This document shows, in pieces, positions 36,501-49,009 of a stretch of 64,000 bases of DNA. The notes beneath the pieces are model-generated. The model had not been told where the DNA came from. It made no database searches and was given only the letters and a program-made list of their open reading frames with translations. How positions within the stretch are numbered: the stretch's first letter is position 1; every line of letters starts with the position of its first letter. The DNA is from Mercurialis annua (Eukaryota; Streptophyta; Magnoliopsida; Malpighiales; Euphorbiaceae). The translations under genes were made by a program, and so were the position numbers. The stretch covers positions 26,954,628-27,018,627 of the forward strand of contig NC_065576.1 of the NCBI RefSeq assembly GCF_937616625.2. Direction: 5' to 3'.

Positions 36501-39500
36501 ATTAGTATGTCGCGTCTCAATTCTCTTTAACACGTTTTTTCAATTACCTAAGCATGGTTAGATTATACTACGCAAAATGTGCGTGAAAAGTTACGCTAGA
36601 TTTGTAACTCGCGTTTCAAGTCTCTTTAACGCGTCGTTCCGATTACCTAAGCATTGTTAGGTTATATTACGCAAAGTGCGCGTGAAAAATGACGCTAGAT
36701 TAGTATGTCGCATCTCAAGTCTTTTTAACGCGTCGTTTCGATTACCTAAGCATGGTTAGCTTATATTACGCAAAGTGTGCATGAAAAATGACGCTAAGTT
36801 AGTATGTCGTGTGTCAAGTCTTTTTAACGCGTCGTTCCGATTACCTAAGCATAGTTAGGTTATATTACGCACAGTGTGCATGAAAAGTGACGCTAGATTA
36901 TTATGTCGCGTCTCAAGTCTTTTTAACGCATCGTCTCGATAACCTAAGCATAATTAGGTTATATTAAACAAAGTGTGCGTGAAAAGTGATGATAGATTAG
37001 TATGTCGCGTCTCAAGTCTCTTTAACGCGTCGTTTTGATTACCATGCTTATCTCGCATCACAAGTCTCTTTAACGCGTCATTCCAATTACCTAAGCATGG
37101 TTAGGTTATATTACGCAAAGATTGCGTGAAAAGTGACGCTAAATTAGTATGTCGCGTCTCAAGTCTCTCTAACGCGTCGTTCCGATTTCCTAAGCATGGT
37201 TAGGTTATATTACGCTAAGTGGCGCGTCTCAAGTCTCATTAACGTGTCGTTTCGATTACCATGCTTATGTCGCATCACAAGTCTCTCTAACGCGTCGTTC
37301 CGATTAGCTAAGCATAGTTAGGTTATATTACGCAAAGTGTGCGTGAAAAATGATAATAGATTAGTATGTCGTGTCTCAAGTCTATTTAACGCGTCGTTCC
37401 GATTACCTAATCATGGTTAGGTTATATTACGCAAATTGTGCGTGAAAAATGACAATAGATTAGTATGTTGCGTCTCAAGTCTGTTTAACGCGTCGTTCCG
37501 AATACCTAAGCATGGTTAAGTTATATTACGCAAAAAGTGCGTGAAAAGGGACGCTAGATTAGTATGTCGCGTCACAAGTCTCTTTAACGCGTCGCTTCGA
37601 TTACCTAATCAAGGTTAGGTTATATTACACAAAGTGTGCGTGATAAGTGGTGCTAGATTAGTCTGTTGCGTCTCAAGTCTCTTTAATGCGTCGTTCCGAT
37701 TACTTAAGCAAGGTTAGGTTATATTACGCAAAGTGTGCATGAAACGTGAAAATAAATTAGTATGTCGTGTCTGAAATCTTTTTAACGTGTCGTTTCGATT
37801 ATAATGCTTATGTCGCATCACAAATCTCTCTAATGCGTCGTTTGATTACCTAAACATGGTTAGGTTATATTATGCAAAGTGTGCGTGAAAAGTGACGCTA
37901 GATTAGTATGTCGCGTCACAAGTCTCTCTAACACGTCGCGTCACAAGTCTCTCTAACACGTCGCTTCGATTACCTAAATATTGTTTGGTTATATTACGCA
38001 TAGTGTGCGTGAAAAGTGATGCTAGATTAGTCTGTCACGTCTCAAGTCTCTTTAATGCGTCGTTTTGATTACTTAAGCAAGGTTAGGTTATATTACACCA
38101 AGTGTGCGTGAAAAGTGAAAATAAATTAGTATGTCGCGTCTGAAGTTTCTTTAACGTGTCGTTTCGATTACCATGCTTATGCCGCATCACAAATCTCTCT
38201 AACGCGTCGTTCGATTACCTAAACATTGTTAGGTTATATTCCGCAAAGTGTGCGTGAAAAGTGACGCTAGATTAGTATGTTGCGTCACCAGTCTCTCTAG
38301 CACGTCGTTCCGATTACCTAAGCATGTTTAAGTTATATTACGCAAAGTGTGCGTGAAAAGCGAGAATAGATTAGTATGTCGCTTCTCAATCCTTTTTAAC
38401 GTGTCGTTCTAATTACCTAAGCATGGTTCGGTTATTTTATGCAAAGTGTTTGTAAAGTGATGCTAGATTAGTATGCCGAGTCTCAAGTCTTTGTAACGCG
38501 TCATTCCAATTACCTAAGTATGGTAAAGGTATATTACGGAAAGTGTGCTTGAAAAATAACGCTAGATCAGTATGTCGCTTCTCAAGTCTCTCTAACGCAT
38601 CGTTCCAATTACCTAAGCATGGTTAGGTTATATTACGCAAAGTGTGCGTGAAAAGTGACGCAAGATTAGTATGTCTCGTCTCAAGTTTTTTAAACGCGTC
38701 GTTTCGATTACCTGTGCATGGCTAGGTTATATTACGCAAAGTGTGTGTGAAAAGTAACGCTAGGTTAGTATGTCCTGTCTTAAGTCTCTTTAATGCGTCG
38801 TTCCAATTACCTAAGCATGGCTAGGTTATATTACGCAAAGTCTGTGTGAAAAGTGATGCTAGGCTAGTATGTCCAGTGTAAAGTCTCTTTAATGCGTTTT
38901 TCCGATTACCGAAGCATTGTTAGGTTAAACGTAAAGTGTGCATGAAAAGTAACTCTAGATTAGTATGTCGCGTCACAAGTCTATCAAACGTGTCCTTCCA
39001 ATTACCTAAGCATGGTTAGGTTATATATTACACAAATTGTGTGTGAAAAGAGACACTAGTTTAGTATGTCGCATCACAAGTCTCTCTAAGGCGTCGTTTC
39101 GATTATCTAAGCATGGTTCGGTTATATTAAGCAAAGTGTGCGTGAAAAGTGACGCTGGATTACTATGTCGCGTCACAAGTCTTTCTAAGCATGGTTAGGC
39201 TACATTACGCAAAGTGTGCGTGAAAAGCGATGATAGATTAGTATGTCGCATCTCAAGTCTCTTTAATGCGTCGTTCCGATTACCTAAGCATGGTTAGGTT
39301 ATATTACGCAAAGTGTGCGTGAAAAGTGACAATAATTAATATGTCTCGTCTGAAATCTGTTTAACGTATTGTTTCGATTACCATGCTTATGTCGCTTCAC
39401 AAGTCTCTCTAACGCGTCGTTTTGATTACCTAAGCATGGTTAGGTTATATTATGCAAAGTGTGCATGAAAAGTGACGCTATATTAGTATGTCGCGTCACA

Positions 39501-40599
39501 AGTCTCTCTAACACGTTGTTCTGATTACCTATGCATGGTTAGGTTATATTACGCAAAGTATGCGTAAAAGTGACAATTGATTAGTAGGTCGTGTCTCAAG
39601 TCTCTTTAATGCGTCGTTCCGATTACCTAAGCATGTGGGGTTATTTTACGCAAAGTGTGTGTGAAAAGTAACGCTAGATAAGTACGCCGCGTCTCAAGTC
39701 TTTGTAACGCGTTGTTCCGATTACCTATGCATGGTTATGTTATATTACGCAAAATGTGCGTGAAAAGTGACGCTAGATTAGTATGTCGCATCTCAAGTCG
39801 TTTTAACGCATCGTTCCGATTACCTAAGCATGGTTAGGTTTTATTACACAAAATGTGCGTGAAAATTGACGCTAGATTAGTATGTCGCATTTCAAGTCGT
39901 TTTCGTTTCGATTACTTAAGCATGGTTAGGTTATATTACCCAAAGTGTGTGTGAAAAGTGACGCTAGGTTAGTATGTCGCGTCTGAAGTCTCTTTAATCC
40001 GTCGTTCTGAATACCTAAGCATGGTTAGGTTATATTACGCAAAGTGTGCGTGAAAAGTGACGCTAAATTAGTATGTCGCGTCTCAAGTCTCTTTAGCGCG
40101 TCTTTCCATTACCATAAAATGGTTAGGTTATATTACGCAAAATATGCATGAAAAGTAACGATAGATTAGTATGTCGCGTCTCAAGTCTCTTTAAAGCGTC
40201 GTTTCGATTACCATGTTTATCGCGTCACAAGTCTCTTTAACGCGTCGTTCTGATTACCTAAGCATGGTTAGGTTATATTACGCAAAGTGTGCTTGAAAAG
40301 TGATGCTAGATTAGTATGTCGCGTCTAAACTCTCTCTAACGCGTCATTCCGATTTCCTAATCATGGTTTGGTTATATTACGCAAAGTGTGCCTGAAAACT
40401 GACGCTAGATTAGTATGTCGCGTCTCAAGTCTTTTTAATGCGTCGTTCCGATTACTTAAGCATGGTTAGATTATTTTATCAAAGTGTGCGTGAAAAGTGA
40501 AGCTAGATTAGTATGTCGCGTCTCAAGTCTCTTTAACGCGTCGTTTCGATTACCTAAGCATGGTTCGGTTATATTAAACAATGGTTGCGTGAAAACTGT
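30566..40599. repeat. Satellite A array, block 4 (about 10 kb)
   Basis: The longest uninterrupted run of satellite A, about 90-100 units, all in the same orientation. Both plain 99-bp units and 99+48-bp compounds occur. Local duplicates with shared private variants are visible: CGCGTTACTCCG plus TATTTCGAATCTCAAG at about 34075 and 34375 (three monomers apart), and CTTAAGCAAGGTTAGG plus GTGAAAATAAATTAG at about 37700 and 38070. No other insertion or gene is seen; ORFs such as 33915-34106 and 35233-35427 are satellite by-products. Confidence 0.96.
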
Positions 40600-43076
40600 T
40601 GTAATACCCCAAAATAATTTAAGGTAATTACGTCGTGCCACGTGTCAAGATTTCCGATAAATTAAATTAAGAAGAATTTAATTTAATTATATCGAGAATT
40701 TAGGATAAATTTTTATAAGTTAATTAGCGGGATTTGAGGATTTAACTTCGGAAATTAATATAAAATAAATTATAAATCCCGTGATGGATTTTTATTTCGC
40801 CAAAGTTCGCGAAATAATTTATAGTATTTATGGTAAAAGTTTCAAGTCGATCAGAGGTCGTTTAAAATTTGGACGCGGATGCGTTTTGGGTTAATTTGCA
40901 ATTTTTGAAAAGTTTAAGGGCTAAAGTGTAAATTAGCCAATTGAGCCTCAAGAATAGAAATTAGAGGATTATCGACGGGAAATAATAGTTTTAGAATCGT
41001 ATTATTTATTTGGATATAAATAATACGTACGTAATTGAGTTAAAGTAATCGTTAAGTTAAAATAGAAAGTTTAAAGGATAATTGGTTGAAGCTAAAGAGA
41101 TGAAGGACCAAAGTGTATTTTAACCATAATTATATAAGAAATGAAAGAAGGGAAAGAATGATCCAGAACACTCAAATGGCTATCAGCTCCATTTTTCTAT
41201 CTCCTTCGACGATGGTTACGGTTCGTCGTTCGATCCCCGTTTCTCGTCCGTTTTCGACGTTTAATAACTCGAATCGATCATATTTCGAAGGACAATCACG
41301 GTAAGCAAGTCGTTTCTCCGTTTATTTGGGTATAATTGATGGAAAAACGAATTGAAAATTTGGTTACGGCGAAACCGTATCGCGATTACGTATTCGATTC
41401 GTTTTACACGTTTTTATTATGTTTTTGGATGGATTTAGATGTCGTTTTCGTAGCGGATACGTTCGGAAGTGTCTCAAGCATGTCGGAATGAGTTTTGAGC
41501 GGTTTTACGCTGATTTGGGCCTGCTGCCCTCGTCGGCACGACGCGCCAAAGCCTGGCACGACGCGCCAAAGCCTGGCACGATGTGCCAAGCCCGTTTTGA
41601 AGCTTTTTGATGATCCCCGAACCCAATATCGACTTCCGGACTCCGAAAATGCGAGATTCGGACGTCAAACGAGTAAAATATGACTAGTTGATTGGAATGA
41701 GATAGTTTATGGATATCAATTGGTTTCATTAAGAAAACCTATATTCTCTATTGAGAATTAAATTGAAAAGTGTTAAGAAACGAAAGAAGAATGATTCGTT
41801 TATCGGAAAAGATTAAGTTTGAAGCACGACGACTTATGTTTTGTGTCTTGTCGTATCTCGAGTCTAGAGTCAATCTTAGAATAGGATTCTGATGTAAATC
41901 AATTATTTTTTTAAAATAGTTTTAGATCCGGCGAGGCAAGAAGCCGCTGGACCAGGAGCTCGGGAAGCTAGACGTTTCTGAGCGCCAGAGTATTTTTGGA
42001 ATAAGCGGTCACTGTGAGTTTATACGATTTGCTTTTAAAGTATTTATTAAGAAAATATTTTATATTGCTTTATGTTTGATTGGCATAATTGTGATGCGAA
42101 TTCTTTTTATGAATTGCATATGCTTGATTTGAAACCAGTATTGATCCGATGGAACGTGCTACCTATTGGGCGACAATAGGACTGTGTGATCACCAGTTTT
42201 GATGTGACTCAGCTGGGAGCTGATGATGATTATGAAATTTACGATTGGGTATATGATTTTGATACGAGTGAGCACTCGGCTACGGTGTAGTCTAGAGTCC
42301 CCGTATCTAGTGGCTGGGCCACTAGCGAGTTGGACTCGCAATTTGATATTAATGATTGGGTTGCTTGATTGATGATTAGTATGTTTCAGGATTAGGGTTT
42401 CAATCGGATCTTGTACTTGGCTGCACGAGGTTTGAATGTTATTGCATTGTTTTTATGATTTATAAGAATACTTATTGGTAAATGTATGAACTCACTCATT
42501 ATATTCCCATATACTGACCCCTCACAGTCTTCCTTTCAGGTAAAAACATTTTGAAGAACGGACTTCCTATTCTTGTTCCGGAAGTCTACACTAGTAAAAG
42601 ATTATGTCAAGGGATGTTTTCTTCGTAGAGCTGCGGTAGTCGGTAGATGTCTGTATATAACGTAAGGTTAAATTCAAACGGTAATATTTAAGTGGGCAAC
42701 TCTGATTTGATATAAAAGTATATATAATATTTATTTATGAAGATATTATTTTAACCGTTTGATTTCCTTAACCAATTGCCGTATTTGGAATTGGTTACGA
42801 GTATGATCAGAGACAGGGCAGTGCTGGACATGAGATATCGCTCGGTAAGACCCTAGTCTATAAGAATGATTCGCGATGGTTTTCAGAAGGCAATAAAGAT
42901 ATTTTGATATTTATAATAGTAAAGTTTAAAAAGATTTTCTGAGAATGTTTTATATAAAATAATATATTTAATTCGCGAAAATTCATAGTGGATTTAGGCT
43001 TACTACGGGTTCCGGAGCTACCACTCCCGTTCCCTAGCGCCGGTCTCGGCTCAATAATTTGGGTCGTGACAACTGT
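40595..43076 (+). mobile_element. Solo LTR (2.47 kb) of the gypsy-type family, plus orientation
   Basis: The LTR 40600-43071 begins TGTAATACCCC and ends GGTCGTGACA, flanked by the satellite-derived duplication ACTGT (40595-40599 and 43072-43076). Its ends are the reverse complement of the ends of the LTRs at 14201 and 21037, so it is a diverged member of the same family in the opposite orientation. A plus-strand TATATAAG lies at 41131, and a CG-rich cluster with three GGCACGACGCGCC-like copies lies at 41534-41590, about 400 bp downstream, the same arrangement as in the complete element. Short ORFs here have no domain. Confidence 0.93.
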
Positions 43077-45553
43077 TGCTAGGTTAATATGTCCCGTCTC
43101 AAGTCTCTTTAACGCGTTTTTCCGATTACCTAAGCATGGTTAGGTTATATTAAGAAATGGTTGCTTGAAAACTGTTGCTAGGTTATTATGTCGCGTCTCA
43201 AGTCTCTTTAACGCGTCTTTCCTATAACCTAAGCATGGTTAGGTTATTTTACGCAAAATGTGCGTGAAAAGTGACGCTAGATTAGTATGTCGCGTCTCAA
43301 GTCTCTTTAACGCGTCGTTCCGATTACCTAAGCATGGTTAAGTTATATTACGCAAAGCGTGCGTAAAAAGTGACAATAGATTAGTATGGCGCGTTTCAAG
43401 TATCTTGAACGCGTCGTTTCGATTATCATGCTTATGTCGCGTCACAAGTGTCTCTAACGCGTCGTTCTTATTACCTAAGTATGGTTAGGTTATATTACGC
43501 AAAGTGTCCGTGAAAAGTGACAATTGATTAGTATGTCGCGTCTCTAGTCCCTTCATCGCGTCGTTCCGATAACCTAAGCATGGTTAGGTTATTTTACGCA
43601 AAGTGTGCGTGAAGAGTGACATTATACTAGTATGTCGCGTCTCAAGTCCCTTTAAGTGTGTTCCGATTGCCTAACCATGGTTATGTTATATTGCGCAAAG
43701 TGTGCGTGAAAAGTGACCCTAGATTAGTATGTGGCGTCTCAAGTCTCTTTATCGCCTCGTTCTGATTACCAAAGCATGGTTATGTTATATTACGCCAAGT
43801 GCGCGTTAAAAGTGTCGCCAGATTAGTATGTCACTTCACAAGTCTCTTTAACACGTTGTTACAATTACCTAAGCATTGTTAAGTCATATTACGCAAAGTG
43901 TGCGTAAAATGTGACGCTAGATTAGTATGTCGCGTCTCAAGTCGCTTTATCGCATCGTTTTGATTACCATGCTTATGTCACGCTACAAGTCTCTCTAACA
44001 CGTCGTTTGATTACCAAAGCATGGCTAGGTTATATTACGCAAAGGGTGCGTAAAAATTGACATTTGATTAGTATGGCGCGTCCTAAGTATCTTTAATGCA
44101 TCATTCTGATTTACCTAAGCTTGGTTAGGTTATATTACGCAAAGTGTGCGTGAAAAGTGACGCTAGATTAGTATATCACGTCTCAAGTCTCTTTAACGTG
44201 TTGTTCCGATTACCTATGCATGGTTAGGTTATTTTAAGCAAAGTGTGCGTGAAAAGTGATGATAGATTATTATGTCGCGTCTCAAGTCTCTTTAACGCGT
44301 TGTTCCGATTACCTAAGCATGTTTATGTTATATTACGCCTAGTGCGCGTTAATAGTGTCGCTAGATTTGTATGTCCCATCACAAGTCACTTTAACGCGTT
44401 GTTATGACAACCTAAGCATCGTTAAGTTATGTTACGCAAAGAATGCGTAAAAAATGACGCTAGATTAGTATGGCGTGTTTCAAGTCTCTTTATCGCATCG
44501 TTTCGATTACCATGCTTCTGTCACGTTACAAGTCTCTCTAACACGTCGTTCTGATTACCAAAGCATGCTTAGGTTATATTACTTAAAGTGAGCGTGAAAA
44601 TTGACAATAGATAGTATGTCGCGTCTCAAGTCTCTTTAACGAGTCGTTCCGATTACTTAAGCATGGTTAAGTTATTTTACACAAAGTGTGCGTGAAAAGT
44701 GACGCTAGATTAGTATCTCGCGTCTCAAGCCTCTTTAACGCGTCGTTCCGATTACCTAAGCATGGTTAGATTATAATAAGTAATGGTTGCGTAAAACCTG
44801 TTGTTAGGTTAATATGTCGCGTCTCAAGTCTCTTTAACCCGTCGTTCCGATTAACTAAGCATGGTTAGGTCATTTTACTCAAAGTGTGCGTGAAAAGTGA
44901 CGCTAGATTATTATGTCGCGTATCAAGTCTCTTTAACGCATCGTTCCGATTATCTAAGCATGGTTAGGTTATATTATGTAAAGCGTGCGTAAACGGTGAC
45001 TCTAGATTAGTATGGCGTGTTTCAAGTATCTTTAACGCGTCGTTTCGACTACCATGCTTATGTCGCGTCACAAGTGTCTCTAACACGTCGTTCTGATTAC
45101 CTAAGCATGGTTACACAAAGTGTCCGTGAAAAGTGACAATAAATTAGTATGTCGTGTCTCAAGTCTCTTTAACGCGTCGTTCCGATTACCTAAGCATGGT
45201 TAGGTTATTTTACGCAAAGTGAGCGTAAAAAGTGACGCTAGATTCGCATGTTGCATCTTAATTCCCTTTAACGTGTGTTTCAATTACCTAAGCATGGTTG
45301 TGTTATATTACACAAAGTGGGCGTCAAAAGTGACCCTAGATCAGATTAGTATGTCGCTAGATTAGTATGGCGCGTCTCAAGTCTCTTTAACGCGTCGTTT
45401 CGATTACCATGCTTATGTCACGTTACTAGTCTCTCAAGCACGTCGTTCCGATTACCAAAGCATGGTTAGGTTATTTTACACAAAGTGTGCGTGAAAAGTG
45501 ACGCTAAATTAGTATGTCGCGTCTCAAGTATCTTTAACACGTCGTTCCTATTG
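43072..45553. repeat. Satellite A array, block 5
   Basis: About 2.5 kb of satellite A with clear higher-order structure: the succession of variants at about 43070-43700 recurs about 1626 bp later, and that at 43780-44000 recurs about 543 bp later. It ends at about 45553 within the CGTTCCTATTGCC word, where satellite B begins with no spacer. The ORF at 45485-45727 spans this junction and is an artefact. Confidence 0.95.
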
Positions 45554-48424
45554 CCAAACGTTACGAAACAAATCCCAGTGTTTAACCTTTTTAGCGATTT
45601 AAGCCAAACATTTACAAACGTAATGAAACAAATCCAAACGTTTCACATTTTTAACGATTTACGCCAAACGTTTACCAACGTTACGAAACAAATCCAATCT
45701 AAACGTTTCCCCATTTTAGCAATTTAAGCCAAACATTTTGTTTCATAACCTTTGTAAACGTGTGGCTTAAATCGCTGAAAAGGTGAAACATTTGGATTTG
45801 TTCGTATTGTTTGTAAACGCTTGGTTAAATTTGCTAGAAACGTTTGGATTTGTTTCGTAACGTATTAAGTGTTTGGCTTAAATCACTAAAATGGGGAAAC
45901 GTTTGGATTTGTTTCGTAACGTTTTAAATGTTTGGATTTGTTTTGTAACGTTTGTAACGTTTGGCTTAAATCGCTAAAAATGTGAAACGTTTGGATTTGT
46001 TTCGTAGCGTTTGTAAACGATTGGTTTAAATCACTAAAAAGGTGAAACACTTGGATTTGTGTCGTAATGTTTGTAAATGTTTGGCTTAAATTGCTAAAAA
46101 GATGAAATGCTTGGATTTGTTTTGTAACGTTTGTTAAGGTTTGGCTTAAATTGCTGAAAAAGTGAAACGTTTTTTTTGGTTTCGTAAATTTGTATACGTT
46201 TGGCTTAAATTGCTAAAAAAGTGGCTTAAATTGCTAAAAAGGTGAAACGTTTGGATTTATTTCGTAACGTTTGTAAACGTTTGGCTTAAATCGCTAAAAA
46301 GGGGAAACGTTAGGATTTGTTTCGTAACTTTTGTAAACGTTTGGATTAAATCGCTAAAAATGTGAATCACTTGGATTCCTTTCGTAACGTTTGTAAACGT
46401 TTGGCTTAAATCGCTAAAAAGGGGAAACGTTTGGATTTGTTTCGTAATGTTTCTAAACATTTGGCTTACATCGCAAAAAGGGTGAAACGTTTGGATTTGT
46501 TTATAACGTTTGTAAACGTTTGGCTTAAATCGCTAAAAAGCTGGAACGTTTGGATTTGTTTCGTAATGTTTGGCAACATTTGGTTTAAAATCGCTAAAAT
46601 GGGGAAACGCTGTGATTTTTTTCGTAACGTTTGTAGACGTTTGGCTTTACTCGCTAAAAATGTGACACGTGTGCTTTTGTTCTGTAATGTTTGTAAGAGT
46701 CTGGTTTAAATCGCTAAAAAGGTGGAACGTTTAGATTTGTTTCGTAACATTTACAAACGTTTGGCAAAAATCGCTAAAAAGGTGAAATTTTTGGTTTTGT
46801 TTTGTAACGTTTACAAACGTTTGGCTAAAATCGCTAAAAATGTGAAACGTTTGGATTTGTTTCGTCTCGTTTGTAAACGTTTGGTTTAAATACCTAAAAA
46901 TTTGAAGTGTTTGAATTGTTTTCGTAAAGTTTGTAAAAGTTTGGCATAAATCGCTAAAAAGGTGAAACGTTTGGATTTGTTTCATAACGTTTGTAAATGT
47001 TTGGCTTAAATTGCTAAAAAGGTGAAACGCTTGAATTTCTTTCGTAATGTTTGTAAACGTTTGGCTTAAATCGCTAAAATGGGGAAATGTTTGGATTTGT
47101 TTCGTAACGTTTGTAAACGTTTGGCTTAAATAGCTAAAAAGGTGAAACGTTTGGATTCGTTTCGTAACGTTTATAAACGTTTGGCTTAAATCGCTAAAAA
47201 GGGAAAACGTTTGGATTTGTTTCGTAACATTTGTAAACGTTTGGCTAAAATTTCTAAAAAGGTGGAAAGGTTTGGATTTGTTTCGTAACATTTGTAAACG
47301 TTTGGCTTAAATCGCTAAAAAGGTGAAACACTTGGATTTGTTTCGTAATGTTTTAAACGTTTGGCTTAAATCGCTAAAATGGGGAAACGTTTGGTTTTGT
47401 TTCGTGACATTTGTACACGTTTGACTTATATCGCTAAAAAGGTGAAACGTTTGGATTTGTTTCGTAATGTTTATAAACGTTTTGTTTTGTTTCGTAACGT
47501 TCGTAAACGTTTGTCTTCAATCGCTAAAAAGGTGAAACGTTTGGATTTGTTTCGAAATGTTTGTAAGCGCGGCTTAAATTGCTAAAAAGGTGAAACGCTT
47601 GGATTTGTTTCGTAATCTTTGTAAGCGTTTGGCTTAAATCGCTAAAAATATGAAACATTTGGATTTGTTTCGTAACGTTTTAAAAGTTTGGTTTTGTTTC
47701 TTAACGTTAGTAGACATTTGACTTCAATCGCTAAAAAGGTGAAACTTTGGATTTGTTTCGTAACGATTGTAAATGTTTGGCTTAAATTGCTAAAAAGGGG
47801 AAAGGTTTAGATTTGTTTCATAACGTTTGTAATCGTTTGGCTTAAATTGCTAAAAAGGCAAAATGTTTGGATTTGTTTCGTAATGTTTGTAAACGTTTGA
47901 CTTAAATTGCTAAAACGGTGAAACGTTTGGTTTTGTTTCATAACGTTTGTAAACGTTTGGCTTCAATCGATAAAAACATGAAATGTTTGGTTTTTTTCGT
48001 AACACTTGTAAACGTTTGGCTAAAATCGCTAAAAAGGTGAAATATTTGTATTCGTTTCTTAACGTTTATAAACATTTGGTTTTGTTTCGTAACGTTCGTA
48101 AACGTTTGGCTTCAATCGCTAAAAAGGTAAAAATTTTGGATTTATTTTGTAACGTTTGTAAACGTTTGGCTTAAATTACTAAAAAGGTGAAACGATTGGT
48201 TTTGTTTCGTAACATTCGGCTTAAATCGCTAAAAAAAGTGAAACGTTTGGATTTATTTCGTTACGTTTTAAACGTTAGGTTTTGTTGCGTAACGTTTGTA
48301 AACGTTTGGCTTGAATTGCTAAAAAGGGTAAAACGCTTGGATTTGTTTCGTAACGTTTGTAAACGTTTGGCTTAAATTGTAAAAAAGATGAAACGTTTGG
48401 ATTTGTTTCGTAATGTTTGTAAAT
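45554..48424. repeat. Satellite B array, block 1 (60-bp monomer), with an inverted first segment
   Basis: Tandem array of a 60-bp unit formed by AAACGTTTGGATTTGTTTCG, TAACGTTTGTAAACGTTTGG and CTTAAATCGCTAAAAAGGTG. The first roughly 180 bp (45554-45734, about three units) is in reverse orientation; from about 45736 the array runs in the plus orientation. Each unit has the dyad ACGTTTGTAAACGT. Partial units of about 30 bp occur (for example 46196-46250). Minus-strand ORFs up to 186 codons (46731-47291) are repeats of a 20-residue unit. The array stops at 48424 next to the pararetrovirus locus. Confidence 0.96.
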
Positions 48425-48451
48425 ATACCAATTAGAGAGACGACGATAAAC

Positions 48452-49009
48452 CTTAACAGATTACATGTATGACTAGCCAGGATCACAGCCTCACCGTGGG
48501 CATTTTATCAACCGGCATGTCCTCTTAGTATCTGCTGAAATTTATCGCATTACCATTTTTATGACACAAGGTTTTGATTCACATCCTTAGCAGAGGCAAG
48601 TGAAGAGCATTACCCTTATGCCTTTTATGGCTGGATATGAAGTGAAAGAAACATATATCACTATACCTTACTTATAGAAAATTGGAGCAGAGAGATTTTT
48701 AGAAACAAGGCATTTTTATTGAAGCGTAAAATATTACAAAGGTTGTGTGTCCTCCTTTCTTCCTACCAAGACTCTATTTATAGAGATGGGAAGAAAGCTT
48801 GCCTAGCTAAGCATGCATTGTACAAACACGACATGTGGATAAACACACGTACCTATACTAAGCATGCACTACATGCGATACAACACATGGATTAAAAGAT
48901 AAGGATAACTAAACATGACTAATCCAAAATATTGACATGTAGCACTCCATATTGACATGTTGAGGACATGTGGAAAGTTGCCATTTTTGTCTTTATGTGG
49001 ATTTCATTC
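48452..49009 (-). promoter_or_regulatory. Pararetrovirus intergenic region, left copy: promoter, poly(A) signal, leader
   Basis: The minus strand has a TATA box CTATAAATAGAG (48773-48784) followed about 55 nt later by AATAAA (reverse complement of 48715-48720), then about 260 nt of leader-like sequence to 48452. A TATA box with a closely following poly(A) signal is expected of a terminally redundant pararetroviral transcript. A tRNA-Met primer-binding site was looked for in the leader and not recognised. The left end meets satellite B via about 27 bp of unassigned sequence (48425-48451). Confidence 0.7.

Noticed and set aside
46731..47291. 186-codon minus-strand ORF with a 20-residue repeat, looking like a repetitive protein
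   Set aside because: It is the 60-bp satellite read in a frame without stops. Neighbouring units break the frame by single-base indels, there is no promoter or start context, and similar ORFs occur all along the array.
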